Part shown: positions 46,561 through 58,959 of the stretch, one piece after another
Numbering within the stretch: position 1 is the stretch's first letter
How the letters are laid out: each line of letters opens with the position of its first letter
NCBI GenBank assembly: GCA_023653785.1
Contig: JAMKCH010056823.1
Location: 62,001-126,000 of the forward strand
Reading direction: 5' to 3'
DNA length: 64,000 nucleotides
Source of the DNA: Ophioderma brevispina
Taxonomy: Eukaryota; Echinodermata; Ophiuroidea; Amphilepidida; Ophiodermatidae
The notes under the pieces: model-generated
The model's database searches: none
Told to the model about the DNA's origin: nothing
The model's input: only the letters and a program-made list of their open reading frames with translations
Made by a program: the position numbers and the translations under genes

Positions 46561-49130
46561 AGTGGGATAGATATAGAATTCTCAATTTTATTCTATTACT
46601 GATGACAATGATTTATAACTGCAATCAGCATCTAGAGTCTGGTTTGATATCACGTATCAAACCAAAAACAATAATATTATTTATATAAACCCAATACTGA
46701 ATTTATTAATTAAATAAATTCAGGTATTTAAGTAAAAAATAGATGTTAGGCCCTACAATTAATATTAGTTTGCTCGTAGGAGTGGCCTCTGTGGAGGGAG
46801 GCGGTTGTTTTATTTTATTTTTTTTTTGTTACTAAATGACACTAAAAATATTTCACCGAAAATGATATTACAATCAACTTCGCTGCATCAGAAAAAAATG
46901 GTGAGGCATTTCTTTAAGTTGTTTACGCGAAATAACCCTCAAGATGCCTCTAAAAAATCACTGAAAGTGAAGTCGAGTTGATTAAACATATCCATCGAAA
47001 TTTCAGGATTGGAAACATATCAATTAGAAAAATTGAAAAAAGTTGACCTGAGGAGCGAGGGCTACGAGAATCTGATATTTTTTTTTTATGCGGCCTCATA
47101 CACATTACCCCTGAGAAAGTTTAATGTTACAACAAGGAAATGCATTAGTGTTTCTTAAATGCCTCGATAATGTATTCTGGACAGACGGAAGAATCTGATT
47201 GCTCTAGAATAATCAAATAACATCGATTTACTTACGTCAAATGTATGAATAACATTCTCACATCCCAATCGAACAGCCAGTTACTATAGAAACGAGTCAA
47301 AGTCAAAGGTTTTATAAGGCTGACTGGTAATCTTTGAAACCTCTGCGCGGACCAACGCTAATTAGCGATGTGTGCTTTGATATACTCGTAACTTATCGTC
47401 TTTCTAGCTATTTTCCCCGGCAAACTGCAGGAGGAGGGGCTCTGAATCATTCAGCCTTTGTTTTGTTCTGTGCTTTTGTTTGCATGTACCCAACTGCATG
47501 TCTACCGCCCATCGTATGCCTATGTCGTTCCCCCAATGCTTGTTTTTGTGAGTTCAGATGGTCCATTCTGCGATCATGTTGCCTGGCTAGATGGCCAGTC
47601 AGTGATCAAAACGTCGAATTCGGATATTTAATATTGGAAGGACTTTGCACTGCATTTGTCCGGCTTTATTATTGCAAATTATTATACAAGAGTGAAGAGT
47701 TTGTTTAGTTAAAACTCATTCAAAACATACAAAATGTAAATACAAGGAAGTGGGTGGGAGAAAATCAAAATTGTCTTGTAACTTTAAATGACAAATAAAG
47801 TAATGTCTATTCAGGACTAAACCAATTTCAATTAATTACAGGTGGTAAGTACTTTAGAAAACAATGATTCAGCAATCGGGCTTAGAAGACGTGAAAGATC
47901 AACCAAGAGAGTTACCTCAAATAGGCTGTTACAAGTAATATTTCAGTGAGCAATGACTGATGAACAACAGACTTTACTTCTTTTAAATGTATAAGTTTTG
48001 AAATTGCACCACATAACGTTTCCCCCTGAACAGACACAAGGAAACAATATTATAAGAATCATTTCTTTCTCTAAAAAGTAAGTCATCGTAGATATTACCC
48101 TTTTAATTTATGGTCTAAATAGCTGGATTTGTCTATATTTCTGTTAGAAGTACACATTGAAATAAGCTTAAAGCTCCTCCTTGCTCTACAGGCGACTAGA
48201 TAGTCTCTCAGGCTGGTATTCTCAAAGGGAGTCTTAATTTAGACCCGGGTTTAAACCAGGCTTAGTCTACATGAGTGGAACATGGATTTTTTTAAAAATG
48301 GACTTAATTTTTGTCCATTTCTGCTCCAGATTGAAGTAAAAAATTGAATTATTGGGTTAAAAAAAAGCAGTTGATTATGTTGTGGTTATATAGGATTGTG
48401 GTTGAAACTTTGCCATGGATTTTTTTTTTGGAAAAAAATGAATACGCCACTAGTCTACCCCATGTAAAGTTGATACATGTTTGCACATGATGCATTAGGT
48501 CCACCTACCCCCCCACCCCCCCTTCCCTGGTTGGGCATAACTGAATATATTGGGATTTGATCTCTGCCTGAAAGGTGTTGAGGTTTAAGAAGTGACAGTG
48601 TTGATACGAAAAGACGAAAACAACAATTTTGAAATTTTGTCATTTATATGTTCATTTTAAATAAAACACCCCTTCCTCCACCAACATGTGAACTGTAATG
48701 CAAAACCTGGCAGAGGTCATACTCCATATTGAATACAATGCTTGTTTATCTGTAACCTTGATTGCTAATTATGCATAAGTGCACTATCATTCCAGGGGCA
48801 CAGTTTTATGACCTGCTAGTTTAACTGTATTATAATATGAACTGACCTTATGCATTCTGGGTATCATGACTCATACCTGATTGCAGGCTCATCTTAAAAA
48901 ATTACATTAGTAGGTGCAGCTTTTGAAACTGTGCCATGGAGTTGAGACTAGTGTATACAAGCTGCAAAGTTTATGATGAACCCTGTGAAGGCTGATAGAA
49001 CTGTGTATTTGATGGATGGACATTTGAAATACCCATTGCTAGCATAACTAAAAAGGCCAAGTTAATTTGGCAGTAAAAAAAATACTAAACTATTGAAATC
49101 TCAAATAATTTCTCTCAGCAGGTTGACAGA
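46561..49130. other. No gene supported
   Basis: AT-rich sequence. A 124-codon plus frame at 47334-47708 (cysteine-rich middle, no family match) and a 62-codon minus frame at 48455-48643 are not convincing. No repeat partner was recognised in the window. Confidence 0.4.
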
Positions 49131-50000
49131 GCAGTACGTACTTGGGGCCACAACCTGGGGGGGGGGGCAATCAACTTGGTTTGGGTAGGGGTGTGCGGTG
49201 TGAAGAGCCAGACTTGGGAGTTGTGAATTAATTTTAGCAAAAAGAGGGTTTCGGAAGTAAATGGACTTTGGAATTTAATTTTGGCAACATTTGAGGTTTA
49301 GGAGCATAGAAATGGCAAAATTGCACAGGGACGACAACATCTCGCGTATGAGACGGACGTATGGGTGTAAGGCTGGACGCTTTCGACACCAGGGGTATTT
49401 GGTGGACAGCTTAGAGAAGGTGCCACAAATAGTGCTTGGTGAGATTGGGAGCCAAAAAGTGCCGGTGTGAAAAGCAACATAGTCCGCGGGGAGCCTATGG
49501 CCGGGAATCCATAGACAATAACGGGAATAAGCGTGAAAACTAATGTTGCGTGAAGAGTCAACAAAGATGGAATGCCCTATCCCTTATCGCTGTCGCCGGA
49601 CTGTGGAGTTACGCCGGATTATAATTACGTTCACACCGGCATTGATTCAGGTATTCTGCCGCCACATCCTTTAACCTGCGTGAATTCCATTGAGGCTGCC
49701 GAATCATAGGGTGGTGCGCACAATACTAAATTCTTTCCAAAGTCAAAACTTCCCATACATGGGATTATTGTGCATTAATTTGCAAAATTTTCACCCAAAA
49801 ATGGGGGTCTGGTTTGAAATTCAAATTTGCCAAATCTTCTAAAACCAGTCATGCAGAGAGGTCTTCTCGGTAAAAATGTTCCCTTTTTTCAAAAGGGATA
49901 GGGGGTTTTGGGTGATAGTGATAAATTTGAATTTTTTAAAGCTATAGAGTATTTTACGTATCATAGTGAAGCTTACGACTATAGGCCAACTGAGCATGCT
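49131..50000. other. G-rich stretch with G11 tract, no gene supported
   Basis: Contains an eleven-G tract at 49157-49167, then locally purine-rich sequence. The 88-codon minus frame at 49298-49564 has no recognised motif. No inverted termini were found. Confidence 0.4.
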
Positions 50001-50004
50001 AAGG

Positions 50005-50330
50005 ACCAAAAATCACGGGAATGTCTTGTTTGGCCACCTGTGACGTTCATTGACCACATAACTCACTGACGGAATATAAAAGCTTGGTATGCAATAACAG
50101 AATAAAGCACCCGTGTATGCTGGTCAACCATGACGTCACGCGGGCGAAACAAGATATTGCCAAAATCGGGAATGTCTCGTTTGGCCCACCTGTGACGTCA
50201 TTGACCACCTAACTCAATGACGGGATAAGTTGTTAACGCATAACGGAAATAAGGCTCAGTCACAGGTATGCTGGTCAACCGGGACGTCATGGCGGGCGAA
50301 ACAAGATATTGCCAAAATCACGGGGAACGC
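50005..50330. repeat. Two tandem palindromic units of about 155 bp with CRE octamers
   Basis: Each unit has a left arm (gaatgtctcgtttggcccacctgtgacgtcattgacca type) and a right arm (tggtcaac-gggacgtcatg-cgggcgaaacaagatatt) that are inverted copies. Two such units stand head to tail, starting near 50010 and 50165. TGACGTCA, the full cAMP-response-element palindrome, occurs at 50131-50138 and 50193-50200. The structure fits tandem insertion or duplication of a hairpin element. Confidence 0.75.
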
Positions 50331-50659
50331 CAATCCTCCAAAAATTCTATCATCGGTCATTTTTAATTCGGAAAAGTGCCATATGGGCCCCTCCCTACGA
50401 ATTTGCAGCCTTGACGAATAAACACAGGACATGCGGATAAGATTGCATGATTACTCTTGCCCTAGTGCGCCTACAGCTTCAAAGTACATGCGATTTTAGT
50501 CCAACTTGCAATTGTTTGAAGGGTGGGTTATATTAATACCTAACTTGCCAAGACATTTTAATGATATTTCCACCTTTCAAATATCTTCAACTTTCAAGTT
50601 CGATCGGCCCTTGAGCAGCTAGCAGTTCATTGAAACACTGTTGACACTCTGATGGAAAT

Positions 50660-51380
50660 TGACCCAAATTATGCTCTTAGAACATAAGGTACAGGACCAT
50701 AGGGATCTGGAACTAAATAATCTGGAGAAATATTCTAAGCCAAACTTGAATGCACAGATGCTCAGGAGAATGCGGTATTTGACAAAACAGTTCTCACTGT
50801 CCGGGACCACATTTGCTACTATGTTCCTGGAGCATTGTGAGTCAAATCTGCTCCAGGAGCATATTAGACAGGAAATTTGTCCAATTCAAGTATGCTCCAG
50901 GAACATTATAGTCGGGGACACATTCGGCTTAGCCAGGTGGGGGCAAAGGGGGCAGAGTGCCCCCCCCCTCTGAAAAACTATTTGAGGCGAAATCGGGAAA
51001 TGAAACACTGATATTTACGTTAAATCCCTTTTTCGGAATTCTTTTGCCCTGCGACCGGGAAATTTTGTTGTGATCGGGACATTTGTTGCACCTACTGGGA
51101 AAATGCACATTCAGAACCACCGGGCTGGATACGCCTGCGGGGGGACAGAAACCCGACGGGCGCGTACTTCTGGTTCTCTGCGTATTACTGCGGAAAAAAA
51201 TGTACTTGCCTCTGATTGGCCACAGAAGTTGATTGCTGTTACTGGGTCACCCGTCCGACAACACGCCATCGCGCTGATAGCTTCGCCCTTTTTAACCAGG
51301 AAGTACGGGCACATCAAAGGGTTTCTGTCTCGGAGTATAATTATGGTCCCGGACCATATGCTTCTGGAGCTAATGGTAGG
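50660..51380. repeat. Nested hairpin region with TGCTCCAGGA palindromes
   Basis: atgttcctggagca (about 50821) is inverted at tgctccaggaacat (about 50892), with tgctccaggagca, itself palindromic, between them. A wider inverted pair is ggtacaggaccata (50688) and tatggtcccggaccatatg (51344). Between lies a segment with a run of seven-to-eight C (about 50961) and gctggatacgcctgcgggggg near 51125, a type of phrase common at ends of GC-rich elements. Frames of 93-118 codons here are palindrome-driven and not called as genes. Confidence 0.5.
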
Positions 51381-51430
51381 GCCAAAATTCAAAGAAGCAC
51401 ACTATGCGATACACACCACTGAGTGAAAGG

Positions 51431-53150
51431 CATGTAGTTCCATACCTTTTGGTTTGTAATAATACCCAAATCTGTCGCTTTTCCTTATATATTCAATGAG
51501 AAATTTCACAACTTTCAATTGACACTAATTTTACTTTGTAATTCCAAATAGTTGACAAGATATCCTAAAAAATATTGGCGCATTGTTTTAAAAAAGCTTA
51601 AAACGGAGTATTAGTAGGACGCAGATTTTTGCCGGAAAACTATTTAGCGGTGCGCCCCCTTTACGTTGATGTGAATAGAATCGGGGGGGGGGGGGGGGTA
51701 GGGACCTGCCAACCTACAGCAACGGCGAATTCAAAACGCCATAAACTTCCGGGTGCTCGTCTGTGGAACAATGTCAAGGTGGAATAAAACTGCCCATATG
51801 TGAGTTTGGGGTTAATCCACAACCCGAAAGATTTGAAGTCAATAATTTAATTCCAAAATACCTAAATTACTAAAGTGTATCGAAAATAAGCTTTAAAAGG
51901 AGATTTTGTATATAATGACACAGGACTGCTATAGTAAATGTGCATGTAACAGGTCCCAAAATTACTGTGTGGAAATCCCCCCCCCCCCCCCCAATGCCCA
52001 AATCAAGCAAGTTCCTGTCCTACCTCCCCCCCTCCACTATGAGCTGTGGTGTGCTACTAATTGGCAGTATTTAATTATGCATCCACACCAACCAGCTTCT
52101 TCCTGAACAACACCACAAACATGTGTTTGCGCTATAACACTTCATCAATTGTTTTGTATGTGCACACATGACAAGAAGTTATCAAAGTTCCTAAATTCAA
52201 GATCAAATTGCAAAACTCAAAGTTCAAAAAATGGACTTAATTTGTCATATTAGAAAATCCATGTTGTGGACCCTTCCTTTCAAAATACTTAAATGTGCTG
52301 TAACGGGGAGAAAATTTACTCTTAGTGGATGGGCTGGATTGACCGATCCATGAGGAATTTTCTCACCGGTCATTTTAACTTCATCGCTATCATTGACGAG
52401 AGAAAAAAAGTCCTCATGGATGGACTCACTTGGTTTTCAACCCAGTCTAAAGTTAGTGACTCCCTTCGAGAATACAGCCTCAATGTTCATTGTCTGATAG
52501 TCATGAGCATTTTGAAAATCGGCATGCAAATGAATTGAAATGAGTAAAACCAATTCTTTCTTAGGTCACAGATTTTTATAGATGGCTTCGGTCAGACTTG
52601 GAAATCCATTTTTAAAAGCCACTGAAGGTTTATGGTCTATCACTATTCAGGAGTTTCTTTGGTTAAAGGTTTAGAAACTTGCCGCACGAATTCATTTCAA
52701 AGGAAACAGCGCCGCCAGCTAGACATTCGTTCGAACTAACTCTTTCTATAGGCTAGTTATTTTATGATTTGACTAAAACAAATTGCAACATAAGAAAACC
52801 CATGTTTGGGTGTTTAATAGTAAACTATGAAATTGTCTAAAAATAATATTAAAAGTTTTACCAAAAATTCCACTAGTGGAACATTTTGAAATAAGGGGGC
52901 AACATTTGTACGGGGTAAGAAATTAGAATTGTTCGAATTGTTTTTAAAGATTGTACCAATTTATTTGGCTACTCTACGGGTTAAGATATGTATAGTTTGC
53001 CTATCTGTGCGTTATAGTTCAGTACAGTAGGCACATAACAGTCAAGGTCAATTCGGGGTAAAATTCATAGAATGGTCCGATCGGACTGAGTTGTAAATTG
53101 TTCAATTTGTCTCACTTGAATAAAATGTAACTAGCTTCTTTGTTAACGTT
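51431..53150. other. No gene; G16 and C16 tracts
   Basis: Holds a sixteen-G tract (51683-51698) and a sixteen-C tract (51977-51992), the longest in the window. A 69-codon plus frame at 52329-52538 has no recognisable motif. A short taaaataaggggg-like phrase near 52890 resembles 6565. Confidence 0.45.
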
Positions 53151-53329
53151 TATATTAAGAATTTGACAGAGCTAGCTAGTGACCTCCCATAGACCCTGTA
53201 GCCCCCGTCACATTTACATTCAATGTATGCAAACGAAAAAATAGATGGTGAAACCAGTATATTCGCTCCTGTACTCATTAGATGAACAATTTGACACCCC
53301 TTTTTATATCGAACGGATACATTTGCATA

Positions 53330-54260
53330 TGTACCCCCATTGTGACCTTGAACCTATTTTGACTCATAACTTTTGAACTACAACCTGCAGATAGGGCAAA
53401 CTATGCCTTTTTTTTAATCCTGGAAAGGTGACGAACACGTTGGAATACTTTTTACCGCGTTTTGTTCCTTTTCATGTTTTGACCCCTGTATAAACCTTAT
53501 CCCCTTAAAAATATATGTTCCACTCCTTTGATTTTGGTAAACTTTTGATATGTTGTTTTTTAAAGGTTTTCTCGATACAATGCTGGAGAAAATGATTCAT
53601 TTGCAATTAGTTTTTGGTTAAGGCATCATTTATTCTATTTTGACTGGTCTACTATTAGTGATTGCTTTACCACAGCAATCATCGGAGTCCAAAATAGACT
53701 GTGATATGTGAGTTTAGTTACCAGCGTTTAACTTCTCTATGACACTTCTCTATGCACGATTTTGAACATCTTTATCAATTGCCCTTTTTGAATCCAATCA
53801 AATGGCTCTGTAGTTGTATTATTGTTTCTCTTTTTACAGCACTTGGAAGGCATTTGTCGTATAAAGTACAATGTGTGAAAGATGTATGTTAAATGCCGAT
53901 AGTAAGTATCAATCGTCATTCATGACATAGAGTATTTTGTACTCGTTTTTGGGCTTCCTTTTTCTTCAAAGATTGCTGCGTGTTTTAGTTTGTTCTACAA
54001 GAGTTAAAGGCGAATTCAAAATATATATTTATTGGTATTAATTTGAAATATTCAATTAAATTAAAATTTTGGTGATGACCTTTGACATTTAACGATTTTT
54101 ATCTCAGTTATATCTCCATAACCATACACTGTAAGTAATACAAACTATACCTTTTTATTCCTTTAACAAGACGAACACTTTGGTTACCTTTTTACAGCAG
54201 TCCAATCATTTTTCATTTTGACCCCTTTATTATGAATGTTCCCCCTCCTGGATTCTGCCC
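53330..54260. repeat. Pair of diverged units around 53340 and 54070; repeat K copy 2
   Basis: 53340-53500 and 54075-54245 share tgacctt(t)gac/gaacc, tataactc/tatctcc, caaactatacctttttt, aagg/aagacgaacac(g/t)ttgg, tactttttac-gc and ttttgacccct. They look like two units of an old tandem or dispersed repeat. 53650-53900 is the partner of the weak repeat at 35950-36190. Confidence 0.45.
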
Positions 54261-56039
54261 ACTCTTTCACGAGGAGCACCCCTGCTAAATTTGTTCATTA
54301 ACCTTCACGAAGATGAATCCACTGAAAAATGATGCTCTGCTCTCACGGTCTCGGAATTGCTCCAAATGACCCAACTATCACGCTCTACATTAATTTGCCA
54401 CCTTTGTTAAATTTCAGTCTTTCGGGGTTTTTTTTTTCTTTTCAGAAATTATTCAGCAGAGGTGTACCATGAAAAGATGACGGGAAGAACTGTCAATGGA
54501 AAAAAAAATGAATAAAACTATATTGGACCGGTAAGTGTTTTGTTTCCCGAAGACATTGCAAATATCAAATCAGTATAGCTTTAATGTTTTGAATGCGTTG
54601 AAGCATGTTTAAATTCTCCTCACGATTGGAACGAACGACTGACGAATAATTGTGTATTGCTGAGAAAAAGAACGAAAGAAAGGTGTGTGAACCTCTGAAT
54701 GATCGCTAACAATTTAATGGAGGGTACACTTAAACAGCTTCGAAGAAGTATCATCATTGGCGTTGAGTGCGAGCAGTCATGCGCGTGTGCCTCATGATTG
54801 TGTCAGCTCTATTTATGAAAAACTATGTCAAGTTTATACGAAGTAGAAACATAGAACGTCGCCTTGGGCCGAATTCGTGGTGTGTCGGTCCCTACAACCC
54901 CTGCAAGACACATCTTCAAAAATGTTTGTGCCCTCTGTACAAATATTTTATCAACTGTTAGTAACGATGTTTTGATAATACCGACAAAGAAATAACAGAT
55001 GAAATGCTGGGGAATTCACACCATCTCCAGTGTACGAGATAATGTGATATTCGTCGACGAAACCGTGGAAACTGAAGTGTTATTTTTGCTGCAGTTATTG
55101 GATAAGGGAACTGGGTTATATGTTATGGACGTTTGCCTTTAATGTAAATGACAACAATTAGCAAGGGTTCGGCAGTAAGCTCAGAGATAAGACAAGTGTG
55201 TCAAAAAGATAACATAATTATCTGACAAAATACATATTTGAATATAGACCTATCTTGCGGCATTTGTAAGTTGGATATGAGTGTTGCTTTAACGTTTGGC
55301 ATAACCTTTGCGAAAAGTGATGACATTTATCTCTATTTAGATTTGTATGTAATTATTATCAATTGTATCCTGATTAACAAATACATCGCTAGATAAACGA
55401 AAATATGCACAACTAAATTTAATTTAATTGCATCTCTCATCCTTTGCATGCATTTGAAACTCTATTATACAGGGCGAGTCAAAATGCGAGTCAAAATACT
55501 ACGGGAAGTATACGACAATCTCTAAGTAGTTTGTATTAGTTAGGTGGGTTGAGAGTTTCTGGTTCTGCGCATTTGAGCACTTTATGCCCCAAATAACGTG
55601 TTTTTTTCAACTCGCGTGTAATACTATATTGGTAAATATTTACTGGGAGTTACGTTGCTCGTACAAAATTACAAGTTATATTTGGTTAGGCTGATGGAAA
55701 AGCTTAAAACTGAAAGGGTGGAATTTTCCATAAAATTGACAGATTAAAATTACAATATTAAAAGTTGTCGAAGTGAATAACTTGTAAATCTAGCTTTGTA
55801 CTCAAATCAATCTCACTGAGAATTCATGGTATGCCTTCAACGAATATGTATTTACTATTATGTAGGCGTATACTTAGTACACATTATATTTGTAGTACAA
55901 AATAACCAATTTCTAGTTGTGATGATAAAAAATTCAAATATTGAACATTCGATATCATTCTCGGAAGAAAAAGCTCTAAACTTGAAGGTACAATTTTCAG
56001 GTTAATTCTTTACTAAATACTTTTCTTGTAGATTTATAA
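54261..56039. other. AT-rich, no feature recognised
   Basis: The 64-codon frame at 54767-54961 has six cysteines but no match I can name. No structured repeat or repeat partner was noticed. Confidence 0.45.
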
Positions 56040-56040
56040 A

Positions 56041-56270
56041 ATGCGAGTTGAGGTGAGCCAAGCGGTTTAAGGCGCCGAACCGTCGGTAGGATATAAAATC
56101 GATCGAACGGCCCTGGCTATAGTCGGTTTTCTTGGTCATACTCAAAAATAGTGCTATGAGTTCGGAAATTGTACGTTCGCTAAGGGTATGATTATGTGAT
56201 TTCTTCTCGCCCCCACTCATTACGCCCGTAGAATGTACAGGTGTGTGTAATATGGATCGGAGAGTCATCT
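56041..56270 (+). mobile_element. SINE-like element with tRNA-Leu-like head
   Basis: gtgagccaagcggtttaagg, followed by cgccgaacc, is a close match to the D-arm and A box of tRNA-Leu genes. About 40 bp later, gatcgaacggcc stands where a B box (ggttcgaatcc) is expected. The tRNA part is degenerate, with no proper anticodon arm. The ~150 bp after it has no partner in the window, so the 3' boundary is a guess. The alternative is a decayed tRNA pseudogene. Confidence 0.45.
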
Positions 56271-56774
56271 AAAGCTGTTGGTCCTCTGTCTCAGGGGAGT
56301 TCATCCTGAGTATGTAAAAAGCTGCAGACCTCAGCGAAAAGAGTAAGGGAATAATCAAGGATCTGTGACCGGTGTAAAGAAACTGAGTGTCCCCCCATGA
56401 GAGTGTCCTAGCTACCATGTCAACATGTACGGAATAAACCGTGACCTTGTAGATGAGGCCATTTGGGTACAGTACTGAAACAAATGATGCGTACAGCACT
56501 CAATGGAGAACACAATAGACAGATGGGTGGTAGGACACTCAGTCATACGGACACTTTATTTTATCACACCGGCACTCAATACTCTAGGTAGCAGAGACAA
56601 TATAAACAATCATATACAGAGAAATATAAAATAATAAAAGAAAATGACAGTAACGCAAAGTACATGAACAATAACTTGTATGACGCTGTGTACACGATAT
56701 TTTGCAAAACAAGTTGCTTTCTACTACAAGGTCACGTTCTGCTCAAATAAACGTGTAAACAAGGCATTATTCCT
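56271..56774. other. No feature recognised
   Basis: Mixed sequence following the SINE-like head. The 76-codon minus frame at 56269-56499 lacks recognisable motifs. Confidence 0.4.
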
Positions 56775-57324
56775 TATGGAAATCAATCGAAAGACAGGCC
56801 TTTATAAAGGTAACCACAATGACAAACAACATATTAAGCATTATATTTTAACGCTTGAACATTATCAGCAAGCCTTTCGTGACAGTTAAAGTGATAATTC
56901 TCGACCCTGAACCTTTTGGCATTATCAGTAAGTCTAGAAAGGCGATCTACATGAAAGGAAAAAAAAAACATTTTTGTTTGTTTTGCTTTTCTTTTTTAAA
57001 CGTAAGGGCTGACTCAGAGATATCCGGTAGATGTCGCCCGCAGGTTTCTTACAAATCGTGTTTTTTATGTACTTAATGCTTATCGAAGTCCTTCATATAG
57101 GAAATCACAACTGTAATAAAATCCCGGATCCGGAATTTCTACTTCATACAAAGGTTTGCTACATTAAAATGGAAAATCCATATCTTCTCAAACTTTCATA
57201 TTCTGCAGTTTAGGTGACTACCTTCAAATTTAGTTCAATATTTAATTTGAACCGTAACTAGAATTTCACGGTTCTCGGCCTGTACGCTCGCTGTATTGAG
57301 AGAATATAGAGCATGAGCCACCTT
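56775..57324 (+). repeat. 553 bp direct repeat H, copy 1
   Basis: Nearly identical to 58005-58557, from tatggaaatcaatcgaaag to gcatgagccacctt. The differences are mostly one-base insertions or deletions (for example accacaatgac against accacatgac, and catttttg against cattttttg). Copy 1 is followed by a twenty-A run (57325-57344). A 73-codon and a 60-codon frame inside are preserved only because the copies are recent. Confidence 0.85.
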
Positions 57325-57344
57325 AAAAAAAAAAAAAAAAAAAA

Positions 57345-58004
57345 GGCCGAGCCTTGAAAAGTCCTCTAGTTTTCGAGTTACCCCTCCCCACCGTACAACA
57401 AAACACAACCACCTTTATTTGAAGGATAAATATATAAGATTTAAGAAAATGATGGTTGTGGTTGAAATATTTGGTGGCAGGGATGATTTCTATGCCGAAA
57501 AATGAAATTTGGGCTGCAAGTTAAGCGAAATTATTATTTTTTATATTTTTTAAGGTAAAAATATTACAATCTTATTTTTATGGTATCCTTTTTGTTATTG
57601 ATATAGGTTTTATACATTGCATAAAGGGTTCAGGTAATACTCGTTGTGCTGACATGTGATAAAAAGGATGCTTTTTTAAGGAAAAAAGGTGATTTTGGGG
57701 CTAAAATTCTAGACCCTTTATATATTGTATAAAACAGAAATCTATAATATAAATGTCAGAGATTGATAGTATTGCATGATGATTAAAATTTGTTTTGCTA
57801 AGAAATTAATAAATCTTGATATTCTTAAGTTTTTAGCTCAAAAACGTGATTTTTTGACCCAAAAAACACCCCTGCCACCAAAGTTTTTGACCACAACCAT
57901 CATTTTTTAAAATTATTTATTATTATCTTTCGAATAGAAGTGGTTGCGTTTTGTTGTACCGAGGGGAGGGGTTGTCGACAATTTTGCAGTCCAAACCGCT
58001 CCAC
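57345..58004. mobile_element. MITE between the two H repeats
   Basis: Inverted ends: gttacccctcccca-cgtacaacaaaac followed by acaaccac on the left (about 57377-57410), and gtggttgcgttttgttgtac then cgaggggaggggttg on the right (about 57940-57974). A second inner pair, aatgatggttgtggtt(g) and gaccacaaccatcatt, lies inside. The interior is very AT-rich with no frame. The outermost boundary and target duplication could not be fixed. Confidence 0.65.
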
Positions 58005-58557
58005 TATATGGAAATCAATCGAAAGACAGGCCTTTATAAAGGTAACCACATGACAAACAACATATTAGGCATTATATTTTAACGCTTGAACATTATCAGC
58101 AAGCCTTTCGTGACAGTTAAAGTGATAATTCTCGACCCTGAACCTTTGGGCATTATCAGTAAGTCTAGAAAGGCGATCTACATGAAAGGAAAAAAAAAAC
58201 ATTTTTTGTTTGTTTTGCTTTTCTTTTTTAAACGTAAGGGCTGACTCAGAGATATCCGGTAGATGTCGCCCGCAGGTTTCTTACAAATCGTGTTTTTTAT
58301 GTACTTAATGCTTATCGAAGTCCTTCATATAGGAAATCACAACTGTAATAAAATCCGGATCCAGGAATTTCTACTTCATACAAAGGTTTGCTACATTAAA
58401 ATGGAAAATCCATATCTTCTCAAACTTTCATATTCTGCAGTTTAGGTGATACCTTCAAATTTAGTTCAATATTTAATTTGAACCGTAACTAGAATTTCAC
58501 GGTTCTCGTGCTATGTACGCTGCTGTATTGAGAGAATATAGAGCATGAGCCACCTTT
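58005..58557 (+). repeat. 553 bp direct repeat H, copy 2
   Basis: Partner of 56775-57324. The unit could begin TG and end CA (tggaaatc ... gagcca), with cctta and ccttt as the outside pentamers. That raises the possibility of long terminal repeats, but the interior begins with A20, has no primer-binding site and no gag or pol. A local duplication or an assembly duplication is at least as likely. Confidence 0.85.
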
Positions 58558-58959
58558 TTGTGATTATATTCTAATGAGCCATTTTGGATCACGTTTCAAC
58601 GTAATTATGCACTCGTTCGCCATGCGACCAACAAAATGGCGTCGTTCTTGAGTTTCTCGCCGGGTCAAGCTTGTCTGAACTTGGGTCGATTCGTACTTGT
58701 GGAACGCATACGATCGGTAATAAATACGTACTAAATACAAGAAGTTTATCGGGAAATAGTTTAACCAAAGGATTGATACAGTAAAAAAGGACCCAGATTG
58801 AACCCTGCTTGTAAAAAATTGGATCGCGGGAGATTTAAATAGATCCAATTCGTCAACTACTTGGATTTACTGCATGCGTACAAATGAATAGGGCGGTAGA
58901 TTATGAAAAATAATCATGCAAATCGGTCGTTGCGTTGTGGGTAGTTTACCTCTTTGGTT
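58558..58959. other. No feature recognised
   Basis: Unique-looking sequence. The 94-codon minus frame at 58564-58848 has no motif I can name. Confidence 0.4.

Noticed and set aside
47334..47708. A 124-codon cysteine-rich protein
   Set aside because: No motif pattern, no splice or promoter context, and an amino-acid composition typical of random translation.
50659..51426. Overlapping frames of 93-118 codons on both strands
   Set aside because: They arise from a hairpin region, where openness on one strand is mirrored on the other. No family resemblance.
56775..58557. An LTR retrotransposon
   Set aside because: The repeats could be read as TG...CA, but the interior is 680 bp of AT-rich sequence and a MITE, without a primer-binding site, polypurine tract or gag/pol frame.
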